64,000 bases of DNA from JANQNX01 sp965601665 (GCA_965601665.1 OZ271833.1:2728001-2792000), one strand, 5' to 3'; shown: positions 53,211-62,882, counted from the stretch's first letter. A program made the numbers and translations. The notes: a model not told the origin generated them from the sequence alone.

Positions 53211-53624
53211 ATGACCGAAGTGATAATGGCGTTACTGGTTTGGATTGGTGCCAATAGCGATTACGAAGTTGATTTCCCTCAACCTATCGTCGTTATGACG
53301 ACGCTGGGCAACATGTGCCAACAGTTTGGTATTGAGGATAAACAGCGTTGTGAGGCATCTGGCCTGAAAGGGTTTTACAATGAAAAGGAAACGATCTTCC
53401 TCGGTGCGGATTTTGATGCACAAGACAATCACCATGTTTCCCGTTTATTGCATGAACTGGTGCACTACATTCAATACAAAAATGGTAAGGGTAAATCGCG
53501 CTGCCGTGGTGAAATCGAGGTTGAAGCCTATGACTTGCAGGATAAATGGCGAGAATCACATGGGCTTGAGCCGATCTTGCCTGCTTTTAATCGCTTAATG
53601 CTGGAGGCAAGCTGCGCTGCGTGA
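53211..53624 (+). CDS. Uncharacterised protein with HELVH zincin motif (DUF6647-like)
   Basis: A 137-residue protein with a complete HExxH zinc motif, HELVH (81-85), followed 16 or more residues later by EIEVEAYDLQ, where a Glu (E105 or so) could be the third metal ligand. This is the gluzincin-like layout of DUF6647-type small putative metallopeptidases. Four Cys are scattered through it. A weakly hydrophobic N-terminus (MALLVWIGA) might be a poor signal sequence. Protease activity is not shown. It faces the tautomerase gene, with 19 bp between their stops. Confidence 0.7.
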   Translation: MTEVIMALLVWIGANSDYEVDFPQPIVVMTTLGNMCQQFGIEDKQRCEASGLKGFYNEKETIFLGADFDAQDNHHVSRLLHELVHYIQYKNGKGKSRCRGEIEVEAYDLQDKWRESHGLEPILPAFNRLMLEASCAA

Positions 53625-53643
53625 ATGTTGCTTTTAATTTAAA

Positions 53644-54009
53644 TTAAACGACAAAAGACGCCAGGCCATCCTTGAATGACCAGTCGATATCGTGATTCTC
53701 GGCTATTGTAATTAATACATTTTCAGGATCGATTCCCGGATTGACTTTCAGGTTCTCGGTACATTTTTTATAAAAAGCTTGCTTGGCTTTATTGGAGCGC
53801 CCGGCTCGCATGATTAGAAACATCATCACCCTGTCTCCGCTTCGTCCCTGGTATTCAAGGCAGTAATCTTCTACCTCGTGAATAATTTGATAGCGATCAT
53901 CATCTGGAAAATCCATCGTTTCGATAACTGCCGAATTTACGCCATCGGCAATCGCTTTAACGTATTCCCGTGACTTACCTTTTGGAATGGAGATATTGAC
54001 GAGTGGCAT
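53644..54009 (-). CDS. Tautomerase family protein
   Basis: A 121-residue protein beginning MPLVNISIPKGKSREYVKAI; the Pro exposed after Met removal is the catalytic base of the 4-oxalocrotonate tautomerase superfamily. Its length, about twice that of the 62-residue form, and the HEVEDYCLEY and RSNKAKQAFYKKCTENL segments fit the Tautomerase_2 subgroup. The substrate is unknown. It follows gatB by 19 bp, so it is probably in the gatCAB transcript. Confidence 0.82.
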   Translation of the reverse strand: MPLVNISIPKGKSREYVKAIADGVNSAVIETMDFPDDDRYQIIHEVEDYCLEYQGRSGDRVMMFLIMRAGRSNKAKQAFYKKCTENLKVNPGIDPENVLITIAENHDIDWSFKDGLASFVV

Positions 54010-54028
54010 AGATATTCACCTTTGGTTT

Positions 54029-55474
54029 TTACTGGAGTTTTTCCCTTAGTAGTTCGTTGACCTGCTTCGGGTTGGCCTTGCCCTGCGATAACTTCATGAC
54101 TTGCCCAACAAAATAGCCGATGAGTTTACCCTGTTTATCCGGAGGGCTAGAAAGATATTGTTCCACCTGTGCCGGACTATTGGCAATGACTTCATCAACA
54201 AATTGTTCGATGGCTCCGCTATCGGTAACCTGTTTCAGACCCTTGATTTCTATAATCTCGTCAGCCGTACCTTCACCATTCCACATGGCTTCAAAAACCT
54301 GTTTCGCTATCTTTCCGGAAATCGTGTTGTCCTTGATGCGCTTAATTAAGTCGCCAAGCATTGTGGCTGAAACCGGGCTACTGTCGATTGACAGGTTATC
54401 CCTGTTTAGGGCACCGCTTAATTCACCGGCTATCCAGTTTGCGCATAATTTGGCTTCGCCATATGCAGCTTGAACACATGTTTCAAAGTAATCAGCCATT
54501 TCTTTTTGGCTGGTCAACAGAAGGCTGTCCTGCTCAGATAGCTTAAATTCTTCAATGAAGCGTTGTTTCTTCGCATCGGGCAGCTCGGGTAATGCTGCAC
54601 GTATCTCTTCTTTCAAGGCTTCGTCAATTTGAATAGGTAATAAATCCGGATCCGGGAAGTAGCGGTAATCATTGGCTTCTTCCTTGCTACGCATAGAACG
54701 CGTTTCATTCTTGCCCGGGTCGTAGAGCCTTGTCTCCTGAATAATCTCTCCGCCATCTTCAAGAATATCGATTTGTCTCTCTACCTCGAAGTTAATAGCC
54801 TGTTCCACGAAGCGGAACGAATTGATGTTCTTTAATTCAGCGCGGGTGCCAAATTCCGTTTCACCTTTCAATCTTACGGATACATTTGCATCACAACGAA
54901 AAGAGCCTTCCTGCATATTGCCATCACATATTTCGAGATAACGCACCAGCGAATGAATTTGCTTCATGTAGCTAACCGCTTCCCTGGCGCTGCGCATGTC
55001 GGGCTCAGAGACGATTTCGAGTAACGGCGTGCCAGCACGATTAAGATCAATACCGGACATATTGGCAAAACCCTCATGCACGGACTTGCCCGCATCCTCT
55101 TCCAGGTGGGCGCGAGTAATACCAATCCTTTTCGTACTTCCATCATCAAGCGGGATATCGATATGCCCCTGACTAACAATAGGCAGTTCAAACTGGCTAA
55201 TCTGATACCCTTTTGGCAGATCCGGGTAAAAGTAGTTTTTTCGGGCAAATATAGAGGTAGGCGGTATTGATGCATCAATGGCCAGCCCAAAACGGATTGC
55301 CATGCGCACGACCTCTTTGTTAATTACCGGTAGCACACCGGGTAAGCCGAGGTCTATTGCACACGCCTGAACATTTGGTTCGGCCCCATAGGCAGTGGCA
55401 GCACCTGAGAAGATTTTGCTACTGGTCGCCAACTGGGCATGAATTTCTAGGCCAATAACCGTCTCCCATTCCAT
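54029..55474 (-). CDS. gatB: Asp-tRNA(Asn)/Glu-tRNA(Gln) amidotransferase subunit B
   Basis: A 481-residue subunit that activates the mischarged tRNA and receives ammonia from GatA. It begins MEWETVIGLEIHAQLATSSK; the cradle domain has RAGTPLLEIVSEPDMRSA and the VSVR...RAELKNINSF block, followed by helical and YqeY-like C-terminal domains (GKLIGYFVGQVMKLSQGKAN). The ATG at 55474 shares one base with the gatA TAA and has AAGGGG upstream; the open frame to 55507 is rejected. Confidence 0.97.
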   Translation of the reverse strand: MEWETVIGLEIHAQLATSSKIFSGAATAYGAEPNVQACAIDLGLPGVLPVINKEVVRMAIRFGLAIDASIPPTSIFARKNYFYPDLPKGYQISQFELPIVSQGHIDIPLDDGSTKRIGITRAHLEEDAGKSVHEGFANMSGIDLNRAGTPLLEIVSEPDMRSAREAVSYMKQIHSLVRYLEICDGNMQEGSFRCDANVSVRLKGETEFGTRAELKNINSFRFVEQAINFEVERQIDILEDGGEIIQETRLYDPGKNETRSMRSKEEANDYRYFPDPDLLPIQIDEALKEEIRAALPELPDAKKQRFIEEFKLSEQDSLLLTSQKEMADYFETCVQAAYGEAKLCANWIAGELSGALNRDNLSIDSSPVSATMLGDLIKRIKDNTISGKIAKQVFEAMWNGEGTADEIIEIKGLKQVTDSGAIEQFVDEVIANSPAQVEQYLSSPPDKQGKLIGYFVGQVMKLSQGKANPKQVNELLREKLQ

Positions 55475-56928
55475 TAGCGATACCCCTTGGGAACACGCGT
55501 ATGCCAATCAGTGACTTGCTGGAACTGGTGTCCAATATTCAATAGTCGTGCTTCATCAAAATACTGCCCAATCAACTGCATGCCCACAGGCAGTTCATCG
55601 GTAAAACCGGCTGGCAGTGATATGGCTGGCAGGCCGGCCAGGTTGACAGAAACAGTGTAAATATCAGACAGGTACATACTGACCGGGTCATCGAGTTTTT
55701 CATTCAGCTTGAATGCCGGCCCCGTTGCTGTTGGCCCGGCGATGACATCAACCTGTTCAAATGCACGACTGAAGTCATCCCTTATCAGGTGCCTGATTTT
55801 TTGGGCCTGCAGATAATAGGCATCATAATAACCAGCAGATAATACGTAGGTGCCAATCATTATTCTGCGCTTAACTTCCTTGCCAAAACCTTCACTGCGA
55901 CTACGGCAATATAGATCTAACAGGTCCCTTGGTTCCTCACAACGATACCCGAAACGAACACCGTCATAGCGAGACAGGTTTGAAGAACATTCTGCTGGAG
56001 CAACGACATAATAGGCCGGAATCGAAAGTTGCGTATTTGGTAAATCGATCTCTTTGCAAACGGCGCCAAGTTTTTCAAGCTCCTTAACACCTGCTTCTAC
56101 CAGGCCAGCAACAGTACTATCCAGCGCATCATCAAAATACTGTTTTGGTAAACCAATCCTAAGACCTGCAATAGAGTCGTTTAGTCTGCTTGTATAATCT
56201 TCTACGGTTTTGTCAACTGAGGTGGAATCGCGTTCGTCAAAACCGGCCATAACATTAAGCATCAATGCTGCATCTTCGGCGGTCTGAGTCATTGGACCAC
56301 CCTGATCGAGACTGGAAGCAAACGCAATCATGCCATATCGAGATACCCTGCCATAGGTTGGTTTTAACCCGGTAATACCGCATAGAGAAGCAGGTTGCCT
56401 GATTGAACCACCTGTATCTGTACCGCTTGCAGCCGGGCAAAGACGGGCAGCAACTGCGCTTGCAGACCCGCCTGATGAACCTCCAGGCACACAATCGATA
56501 TTCCATGGGTTTTTTACTGGACCATAGAAACTGGTTTCGTTCGATGAACCCATTGCAAATTCATCCATGTTGGTTTTACCGAGCATGACCATACCTTCGG
56601 CGTTCATCCTTTCAACCACCGTTGCGTTATACGGTGCGATAAAATTATCCAGCATCCTGGAGCCACATGAGGTCTTAATATTGTTGGTGCAAAAGATATC
56701 TTTATGTGCAAAAGGTACGCCGGTTAATTTACTGGCCTCGCTGTTTGCACGCTTCGCATCCGCCATTTTTGCCTGTGCCAGTGCCTGTTCTTCCGTGACT
56801 GTGATAAAGCAATTCAATTCATCGTTTAATTTTTTGCAGCGTTCAAGGTACTGGCTAGTCAGTTCTTCACTACTGATTTGCTTTTGTTCCAGCGCGTTGG
56901 CAAGTTGTGCAAGGGTAGAATGCAACAT
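55474..56928 (-). CDS. gatA: Asp-tRNA(Asn)/Glu-tRNA(Gln) amidotransferase subunit A
   Basis: A 484-residue amidase-signature enzyme that releases ammonia from glutamine. The catalytic triad is visible: K76 in PFAHKDIFC, the cis-Ser in PGGSSGGSA (about 151), and nucleophile S175 in DTGGSIRQPA. Length is normal. Its presence implies that Asn-tRNA and/or Gln-tRNA is made by transamidation. Confidence 0.97.
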   Translation of the reverse strand: MLHSTLAQLANALEQKQISSEELTSQYLERCKKLNDELNCFITVTEEQALAQAKMADAKRANSEASKLTGVPFAHKDIFCTNNIKTSCGSRMLDNFIAPYNATVVERMNAEGMVMLGKTNMDEFAMGSSNETSFYGPVKNPWNIDCVPGGSSGGSASAVAARLCPAASGTDTGGSIRQPASLCGITGLKPTYGRVSRYGMIAFASSLDQGGPMTQTAEDAALMLNVMAGFDERDSTSVDKTVEDYTSRLNDSIAGLRIGLPKQYFDDALDSTVAGLVEAGVKELEKLGAVCKEIDLPNTQLSIPAYYVVAPAECSSNLSRYDGVRFGYRCEEPRDLLDLYCRSRSEGFGKEVKRRIMIGTYVLSAGYYDAYYLQAQKIRHLIRDDFSRAFEQVDVIAGPTATGPAFKLNEKLDDPVSMYLSDIYTVSVNLAGLPAISLPAGFTDELPVGMQLIGQYFDEARLLNIGHQFQQVTDWHTRVPKGYR

Positions 56929-56953
56929 AGGATAACGAAATAGTGCTGTGTTC

Positions 56954-57241
56954 TTACTCGATCACCCTGGGAACCAGGAAGTAACCGTCTTCTGTTTCCG
57001 GTGCCTGGTGCTGGAAGCGATCACGTTGGTTTGTTTCCGTGACCTTGTCATCGCGTAGCCGCGCAGCAATATCCAGCGGGTGAGCCAGTGGTGTAATGTC
57101 GCCGGTGTCGACACTATTCATTTGCTCAACCAGCTCAAGAATGCCGGACAATTCCTGACTGTAACTGGCAACATCTTCTGCATCGATCTCCAGCCGCGCC
57201 AGCCAGGCGATTTTCTCAATTTCAGATTTGTCGAGGGACAT
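56954..57241 (-). CDS. gatC: Asp-tRNA(Asn)/Glu-tRNA(Gln) amidotransferase subunit C
   Basis: A 95-residue subunit that bridges GatA and GatB. It begins MSLDKSEIEKIAWLARLEID and has LVEQMNSVDTGDITPLAHPL. The frame is open to 57316, but the family start is at 57241. First gene of gatC-gatA-gatB-tautomerase; divergent from mreB across 245 bp, in which I found no confident promoter. Confidence 0.95.
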   Translation of the reverse strand: MSLDKSEIEKIAWLARLEIDAEDVASYSQELSGILELVEQMNSVDTGDITPLAHPLDIAARLRDDKVTETNQRDRFQHQAPETEDGYFLVPRVIE

Positions 57242-57486
57242 AAAATAGTGGTTCTTATTAATTGAAAAAAATAGGAAATCTATCATATTACTTGGCTTGC
57301 CCAAAGCCTCACCCATTGATAAAGTGACGCTTTTATTTGCGGGTGATCTGGGCGGTAATCAGTATCGCTTATGTGGCAAAAAATGAAGAGCTTTGAGGAG
57401 TCCAGCGTAGGACAGGCGCACCGTTTTCCTTCCTTCTATTTCACTGTCTTGCTGTCTCGTTATTTTCTAAGTTATTGGTTTAATTA

Positions 57487-58533
57487 ATGTTTAATAGAAT
57501 AAGAGGGCTGTTTTCCAACGATCTTTCCATTGACCTTGGAACAGCAAATACGCTCATTTACGTACGTGGAAAGGGTATCGTCCTTAACGAGCCCTCCGTA
57601 GTTGCCATCCGCAAGGACGGTGACACCATCAATGCCAAGTCAATTCGGGCCGTTGGCGCCGAAGCAAAACGAATGCTGGGCCGCACCCCGGGCCATATTA
57701 CGGCCATACGCCCCCTGAAGGACGGTGTTATTGCCGATTTCACGGTCACAGAAAAAATGTTGCAATATTTCATCCATAATGCGCATGGCTCGACACTATT
57801 CAAGCCAAGCCCACGAGTACTTGTTTGTGTCCCATGTGGCTCTACGCAGGTTGAGCGACGTGCGATTCGTGAATCAGCCAGTGGAGCGGGTGCGCGGACC
57901 GTTCATCTAATCGAGGAACCAATGGCCGCTGCGATCGGGGCCGGCATGCCGGTAAGTGATGCAAGAGGCTCCATGGTGCTGGATATTGGTGGTGGCACTA
58001 CCGAAGTTGCCGTTATTTCTCTTAATGGCATTGTCTATTCTGATTCAGTCAGAATAGGTGGCGACCGCTTTGATGAGGCGATTATTAACTATGTTCGTCG
58101 AAACTATGGAAGCCTGATTGGTGATGCAACAGCCGAGCGTATCAAGCATGAAATAGGCTGTGCTTATCCGGGTAACGAAATCAAGGAACTGGAAGTACGA
58201 GGACGCAACCTCGCAGAAGGTATACCGCGCAGTTTTACATTGAACAGCAACGAAATCCTTGAGGCCTTGCAGGAACCGCTGACAGGCATCGTTGGTGCAG
58301 TGAAAAATGCATTGGAAAAAACGCCGCCTGAACTGGGTTCAGATGTGGCCGAGAGAGGGCTGGTATTAACTGGTGGCGGTGCATTACTTCGCGATCTGGA
58401 TCGCTTATTGATGGAAGAAACCGGGTTACCTGTCATTGTTGCGGAAGATCCGCTCACCTGTGTTGCCCGCGGCGGGGGGCGTTATCTGGAAATGATAGAT
58501 GAATTCGGTACTGACATACTGGCGGTGGAATAA
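57487..58533 (+). CDS. mreB: Rod shape-determining protein MreB
   Basis: A 348-residue actin homologue that guides the elongasome. Nucleotide-binding motifs: phosphate 1 SIDLGTANTLIY, and phosphate 2 MVLDIGGGTTEVAV; the adenosine region is LVLTGGGALLRDLD. Starts MFNRIRGLFSNDLSIDLG. Length matches E. coli (347). First gene of the elongation cluster. Confidence 0.97.
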   Translation: MFNRIRGLFSNDLSIDLGTANTLIYVRGKGIVLNEPSVVAIRKDGDTINAKSIRAVGAEAKRMLGRTPGHITAIRPLKDGVIADFTVTEKMLQYFIHNAHGSTLFKPSPRVLVCVPCGSTQVERRAIRESASGAGARTVHLIEEPMAAAIGAGMPVSDARGSMVLDIGGGTTEVAVISLNGIVYSDSVRIGGDRFDEAIINYVRRNYGSLIGDATAERIKHEIGCAYPGNEIKELEVRGRNLAEGIPRSFTLNSNEILEALQEPLTGIVGAVKNALEKTPPELGSDVAERGLVLTGGGALLRDLDRLLMEETGLPVIVAEDPLTCVARGGGRYLEMIDEFGTDILAVE

Positions 58534-58553
58534 GTAAAAAACGGAGAAATACT

Positions 58554-59420
58554 ATTAACACCCTGTTTCAAAGACGTGCTTCTGCGAACATTCGATTGCT
58601 GGTGTTTAGTTTTCTGTCTGTCACTTTAATGGTCATTGACCATCAGAAAGATTATCTGGCCGCGGTACGTTCAACCCTTAGTGCCGTTGTCTATCCCATA
58701 CAGTATGTAGTTAACCTGCCGTTCGATGCAGCCGAATGGGTAAGCGACTCCCTCGTTACCCGGCAAAGCCTGATTGAGGAAAATGAACGCCTGAAGCAGG
58801 ACCAGTTGCTGTTCAGTTCGAAGTTGCAGCGCTATGAAATCCTTGAGGCAGAAAATCAAAGGCTAAGAGAATTACTGGAATCCTCTTTTCGCCTCAACGA
58901 CAAGGTGCTGGTTGCAGAGCTCATTGAAGTACACTTGCAGTCATTCAAGCGGCAGGTTGTTATCAACAAGGGTAAGCGAGAAGGGGCCTATGATGGCCAG
59001 CCGATAGTTGATGCATCAGGCATTATGGGACAGATAGTCCATGTCGGCCCTTTTTCCAGTACAGTGCTGTTGATTACCGATCCTAACCATGCCCTCCCGG
59101 TGCAAATTAACCGTAACGGTCTGCGTGCTATTGCTGTCGGAGCTGGTCAGAGTGGCAAACTGATTCTTGAACATCTGCCGAACAACGCCGATATCAAGGT
59201 TGGCGATTTGATTATCTCTTCGGGTTTGGGTCGTCGCTTCCCGTCAGGATACCCCGTTGGAGAGATTGAAAAGATTACCCTTGATCCCGGTGAACCTTTT
59301 GCCAAGGTTGTCATTAACCCGAGTGCCCAGCTGAGCAAGAGTCGTGAAGTACTTATGGTCTGGCCGTATGAACATATCAACTCCATGACCGAAGATGTTG
59401 CGGAGGTTGCAAAACGATGA
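58554..59420 (+). CDS. mreC: Cell shape-determining protein MreC (rare ATT start)
   Basis: A periplasmic scaffold protein of 288 residues with one N-terminal membrane helix (LLVFSFLSVTLMVI), a coiled coil (about 75-115) and a beta-barrel domain. No ATG, GTG or TTG begins the expected N-terminus. ATT at 58554 does: it has GGAG (58543-58546) 7 bp upstream and gives (M)NTLFQRRASANIRLL, the basic N-terminal tail usual in MreC. The only standard alternative is TTG at 58596, which lacks a Shine-Dalgarno and the basic tail. I therefore prefer ATT. The stop overlaps the mreD start. Confidence 0.85.
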   Translation: MNTLFQRRASANIRLLVFSFLSVTLMVIDHQKDYLAAVRSTLSAVVYPIQYVVNLPFDAAEWVSDSLVTRQSLIEENERLKQDQLLFSSKLQRYEILEAENQRLRELLESSFRLNDKVLVAELIEVHLQSFKRQVVINKGKREGAYDGQPIVDASGIMGQIVHVGPFSSTVLLITDPNHALPVQINRNGLRAIAVGAGQSGKLILEHLPNNADIKVGDLIISSGLGRRFPSGYPVGEIEKITLDPGEPFAKVVINPSAQLSKSREVLMVWPYEHINSMTEDVAEVAKR

Positions 59421-59911
59421 TTGCTGATAATCAGGGTCAAAAAGGCAATATGATTATCATTGCCAGTTTTGTTATCGCAATTATGTTAACGGCATTGCCC
59501 GTTCCAGATTGGGCAAATAGCTGGCGCCCTGCGTGGGTGCCCATAGTGCTTATTTACTGGTGCATGGCAATACCTGACCGCGTGGGCATCGCGGTGGCCT
59601 TTGTACTTGGGCTACTCCTGGATGTTATGCACAGTAATGTACTGGGCCAGAACGCGCTCGGCCTGGTAATTGTTGCGTTTATCACGTTGCACTCCTATCA
59701 ACGTATCCGCGTATTCCCGCTTGCGCAACAGGCCGTTATCGTCTGTTTTTTTCTTTTGCTGTATGAACTGATTATGCTTTTAATAACCAACTACATTGGT
59801 TCCCAGGCAGGTGGTTGGACCTACTGGATGCCAGCCATTACCAGCATGTTGATTTGGCCCTGGCTGTTTATTGTTCTCAGGGATATACGTCGCAAGTTCC
59901 AAATCTCCTGA
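59417..59911 (+). CDS. mreD: Rod shape-determining protein MreD
   Basis: A 164-residue inner-membrane protein with five or six hydrophobic helices, of the family that bridges MreC and the PBP2-RodA synthase. Conserved elements: WVPIVLIYWCMAIPDRVGI and LGLLLDVMHSNVLGQNALGL. The ATG overlaps the mreC stop by 4 bp. Length is normal (E. coli 162). Confidence 0.95.
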   Translation: MIADNQGQKGNMIIIASFVIAIMLTALPVPDWANSWRPAWVPIVLIYWCMAIPDRVGIAVAFVLGLLLDVMHSNVLGQNALGLVIVAFITLHSYQRIRVFPLAQQAVIVCFFLLLYELIMLLITNYIGSQAGGWTYWMPAITSMLIWPWLFIVLRDIRRKFQIS

Positions 59912-59921
59912 AGGCGCATCA

Positions 59922-61787
59922 ATGGCCAGGGAGATTAATCTTAAAGACAACGAACACGAATCACAGTTAATCGCATCACGTGTTTATGTTGCTGGTGCAG
60001 TTATTTTTCTACTGGTGTTAATGATTGTTGGCCGGGTTTTTTACCTGACCATACTCGAGCATGATCACTTTACGACGCTGGCGACATCAAACCGTGTCAA
60101 GATAGCGCCTATACCTCCAACCCGTGGTTTAATTTTCAGTCGTGACGGTGTCGTACTGGCTGAGAATAAACCGTCATTCAGTCTTGAAATTATTCCCGAA
60201 CAAATCCAGAACGTTGATCAGTTAATTCGACAACTGCAGGAAATCATCGCAATTGACGAAGATGCAATCGCACGCTTTAAAAAATCATTAAAAAAACAGC
60301 GTCGTTTTGAAAGTATTCCGCTACGATTCAACCTTAATGAAGAAGAAGTGGCCCTGTTTTCCGTAAACAGGCATCGGTTTCCGGGCGTGGACGTCGTAGC
60401 AGGTCTGAATCGTTATTATCCGTTTGCTGACCAGCTAGTACACGCAATAGGCTACGTAGCCCGAATTGATGAAGACGACATCAAACGTCTTGATGAGTCC
60501 AACTATCTCGGAACAACCCACATTGGCAAACTCGGGATCGAAAAATCCTACGAGTCTATCCTGCATGGGACTGTTGGACACCAGCAGGTAGAGGTGAATG
60601 CGCAGGGCAGGGTTATTAGAGTGCTTGAACGTAATGCGCCTTATCCCGGTGAGAATCTACATCTGACGATAGACGTTTCGTTGCAGGAGGTGGCGTTAAA
60701 CGCACTGGAGAATCGACGTGGCGCCATCGTTGCCATGGATCCACGCAACGGCGATGTGCTGACATTTGTCAGTTCGCCCGGTTACGACCCGAATAAATTT
60801 GTCAACGGAATCGATTCGAAGTCATACAAGGCCTTGCTGTCTTCACGGGATAAACCGCTGATTAATCGTGCAACGCAGGGCAAGTATCCACCCGGCTCCA
60901 CGATTAAACCCATGATGGGTTTACTTGGTCTGGATGCAGGTGTTCGGAATTTCATGCATGAATCCTGGTGCCCCGGCTGGTTTTCATTAAAAGGCCATTC
61001 GCATCGATATCGCGACTGGAAAAAAGAGGGCCATGGTCATACCGACTTGCATAAAGCTGTTACGCAATCATGCGATGTTTACTTTTATATCCTCGCTTAT
61101 GAACTTGGTATTGACAAAATATACGAGGGACTGTCAAGTTTTGGGCTTGGGCAACGAACGGGTATTGATATAGGTGGTGAGGCGAGTGGGCTATTACCAT
61201 CAAAAGACTGGAAAAGGGAAGCACTTGGTCAGCCCTGGTACCCCGGAGAAACGCTGATACTTGGTATTGGTCAGGGATATGCTTTGACTACGCCTATGCA
61301 ACTGGCCAAGGCCACAGCTATTCTTGCTAACCGCGGCAAGATTGTTACTCCTCGACTGGTAAGCAGCACCAGTGATGCTATTACCAATGATGCAACCAGT
61401 TTACCCATGAAGACGGAACAGCCCGTTCAAATCCATAATGAGCAATACTGGGACTATATCATTCAGTCCATGCGCGATGTCGTTCATGGTCAGGGTGGAA
61501 CAGCATGGCGTAGTGGTCTAAATGCCCCTTATGAATTTGCCGGTAAAACCGGTACGGCACAGGTCATCAGTATTGCACAGGATAAGGAATACAAGGAAGA
61601 AGAGATTGCTGAAGAACTGCAGGACCATGCTTTGTTTATTGCTTTTGCCCCTGTGGAAAATCCTGAAATAGCCTTAGCAATCATTGTGGAAAATGGTGGT
61701 GGTGGTTCAAAAACCGCCGCGCCAATTGCGAGGAAAATGCTGGATCACTTTATGCTGGAGAGAAACCTGCTGGGCAGTAAGGACTAG
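59922..61787 (+). CDS. mrdA: Penicillin-binding protein 2 (elongasome transpeptidase)
   Basis: A 621-residue class B PBP: one N-terminal transmembrane helix (about 22-42), a pedestal with RGLIFSRDGVVLAENKPSFSL beginning near residue 68, and a transpeptidase domain. The catalytic motifs are complete: S326-T-I-K329 in YPPGSTIKP, S383-C-D, and K542-T-G-T-A. It cross-links peptidoglycan with RodA. The ATG at 59922 is 10 bp after the mreD stop; an open frame further upstream overlaps mreD. Confidence 0.97.
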   Translation: MAREINLKDNEHESQLIASRVYVAGAVIFLLVLMIVGRVFYLTILEHDHFTTLATSNRVKIAPIPPTRGLIFSRDGVVLAENKPSFSLEIIPEQIQNVDQLIRQLQEIIAIDEDAIARFKKSLKKQRRFESIPLRFNLNEEEVALFSVNRHRFPGVDVVAGLNRYYPFADQLVHAIGYVARIDEDDIKRLDESNYLGTTHIGKLGIEKSYESILHGTVGHQQVEVNAQGRVIRVLERNAPYPGENLHLTIDVSLQEVALNALENRRGAIVAMDPRNGDVLTFVSSPGYDPNKFVNGIDSKSYKALLSSRDKPLINRATQGKYPPGSTIKPMMGLLGLDAGVRNFMHESWCPGWFSLKGHSHRYRDWKKEGHGHTDLHKAVTQSCDVYFYILAYELGIDKIYEGLSSFGLGQRTGIDIGGEASGLLPSKDWKREALGQPWYPGETLILGIGQGYALTTPMQLAKATAILANRGKIVTPRLVSSTSDAITNDATSLPMKTEQPVQIHNEQYWDYIIQSMRDVVHGQGGTAWRSGLNAPYEFAGKTGTAQVISIAQDKEYKEEEIAEELQDHALFIAFAPVENPEIALAIIVENGGGGSKTAAPIARKMLDHFMLERNLLGSKD

Positions 61788-61790
61788 GTT

Positions 61791-62882
61791 GTGGAAGAAA
61801 GAAGTCTGGCGCAGCGATTACATATTGATATACCGCTTTTACTGGGTATCTTGATACTGTGCAGCATCGGTCTGATTGTACTCTACAGCGCCAGTAACCA
61901 GAATATTGAACTGGTATACAGGCAGGGGCTCAAACTGGCTATAGCTATTGTAGGAATGTTTCTTATCGCACAGCTGCCACCGCCAGAACTGGCACGCTGG
62001 TCGGTTGGTCTATATCTGTTTGGAATTATCCTGCTGGTTGCGGTGTTACTTTATGGTGATATAGGAAAGGGCGCACAAAGATGGCTGGATTTAAAAGTAT
62101 TTCGCTTTCAACCATCTGAATTAATGAAGCTGTCTGTGCCAATGTTGATTGCGTTTTATCTCGCCGATAAACCCTTGCCACCTGGTATATCCAGAATCTT
62201 GTTGGTTGGTGTACTGATACTGGTCCCGGTGTTGTTGATTGCCAAGCAGCCTGATCTTGGCACAGCGCTGTTGGTGGGAGCGGCAGGTTTTTCAGTCCTT
62301 TTTATTGCAGGTATAGCCTGGAGGTTGTTGATGACGCTTGGAGTACTTGCGGCAGCAGCAGCACCTTTGCTCTGGTATTTTATGCATGATTACCAGAAGC
62401 GCCGTGTACTCACTTTTCTGAATCCGGAAAACGATCCACTAGGCGCCGGTTACCACACAATACAGGCAAAGATAGCCATTGGTTCGGGTGGTTTATATGG
62501 TAAAGGCTGGTTAAATGGAACTCAGTCACACCTTGAATTTCTACCAGAGCGTTCTACTGACTTTATCTTTGCCGTACTGTGCGAGGAGTTCGGATTGTTA
62601 GGAGTGTTATTCCTGTTACTGGCATACCTGTTCATTATTATCCGTTGTTTATATATTGCTGTTCATTCACAGCACACGTTTGGACGTTTACTGGCAAGTG
62701 GGCTTACGCTGACTTTTTTTGTATATATATTTGTTAATATGGGCATGGTGACCGGGCAGCTACCTGTAGTGGGTGTTCCCCTGCCGCTTATTAGTCATGG
62801 CGGAACTTCAATGGTTACGTTGATGGCGGGTTTTGGGATGTTGATGGCCATTCATACGCATCGACGCTTTATGTCATTCTAA
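61791..62882 (+). CDS. rodA: Peptidoglycan glycosyltransferase RodA
   Basis: A 363-residue SEDS-family membrane enzyme that polymerises lipid II. It has about ten transmembrane helices and the family signatures RFQPSELMKL, QPDLGTALL, LPERSTDFIFAVLCEEFGLL and VPLPLISHGGTSM. GTG start 3 bp after mrdA. Length is close to E. coli (370). Confidence 0.97.
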   Translation: MEERSLAQRLHIDIPLLLGILILCSIGLIVLYSASNQNIELVYRQGLKLAIAIVGMFLIAQLPPPELARWSVGLYLFGIILLVAVLLYGDIGKGAQRWLDLKVFRFQPSELMKLSVPMLIAFYLADKPLPPGISRILLVGVLILVPVLLIAKQPDLGTALLVGAAGFSVLFIAGIAWRLLMTLGVLAAAAAPLLWYFMHDYQKRRVLTFLNPENDPLGAGYHTIQAKIAIGSGGLYGKGWLNGTQSHLEFLPERSTDFIFAVLCEEFGLLGVLFLLLAYLFIIIRCLYIAVHSQHTFGRLLASGLTLTFFVYIFVNMGMVTGQLPVVGVPLPLISHGGTSMVTLMAGFGMLMAIHTHRRFMSF

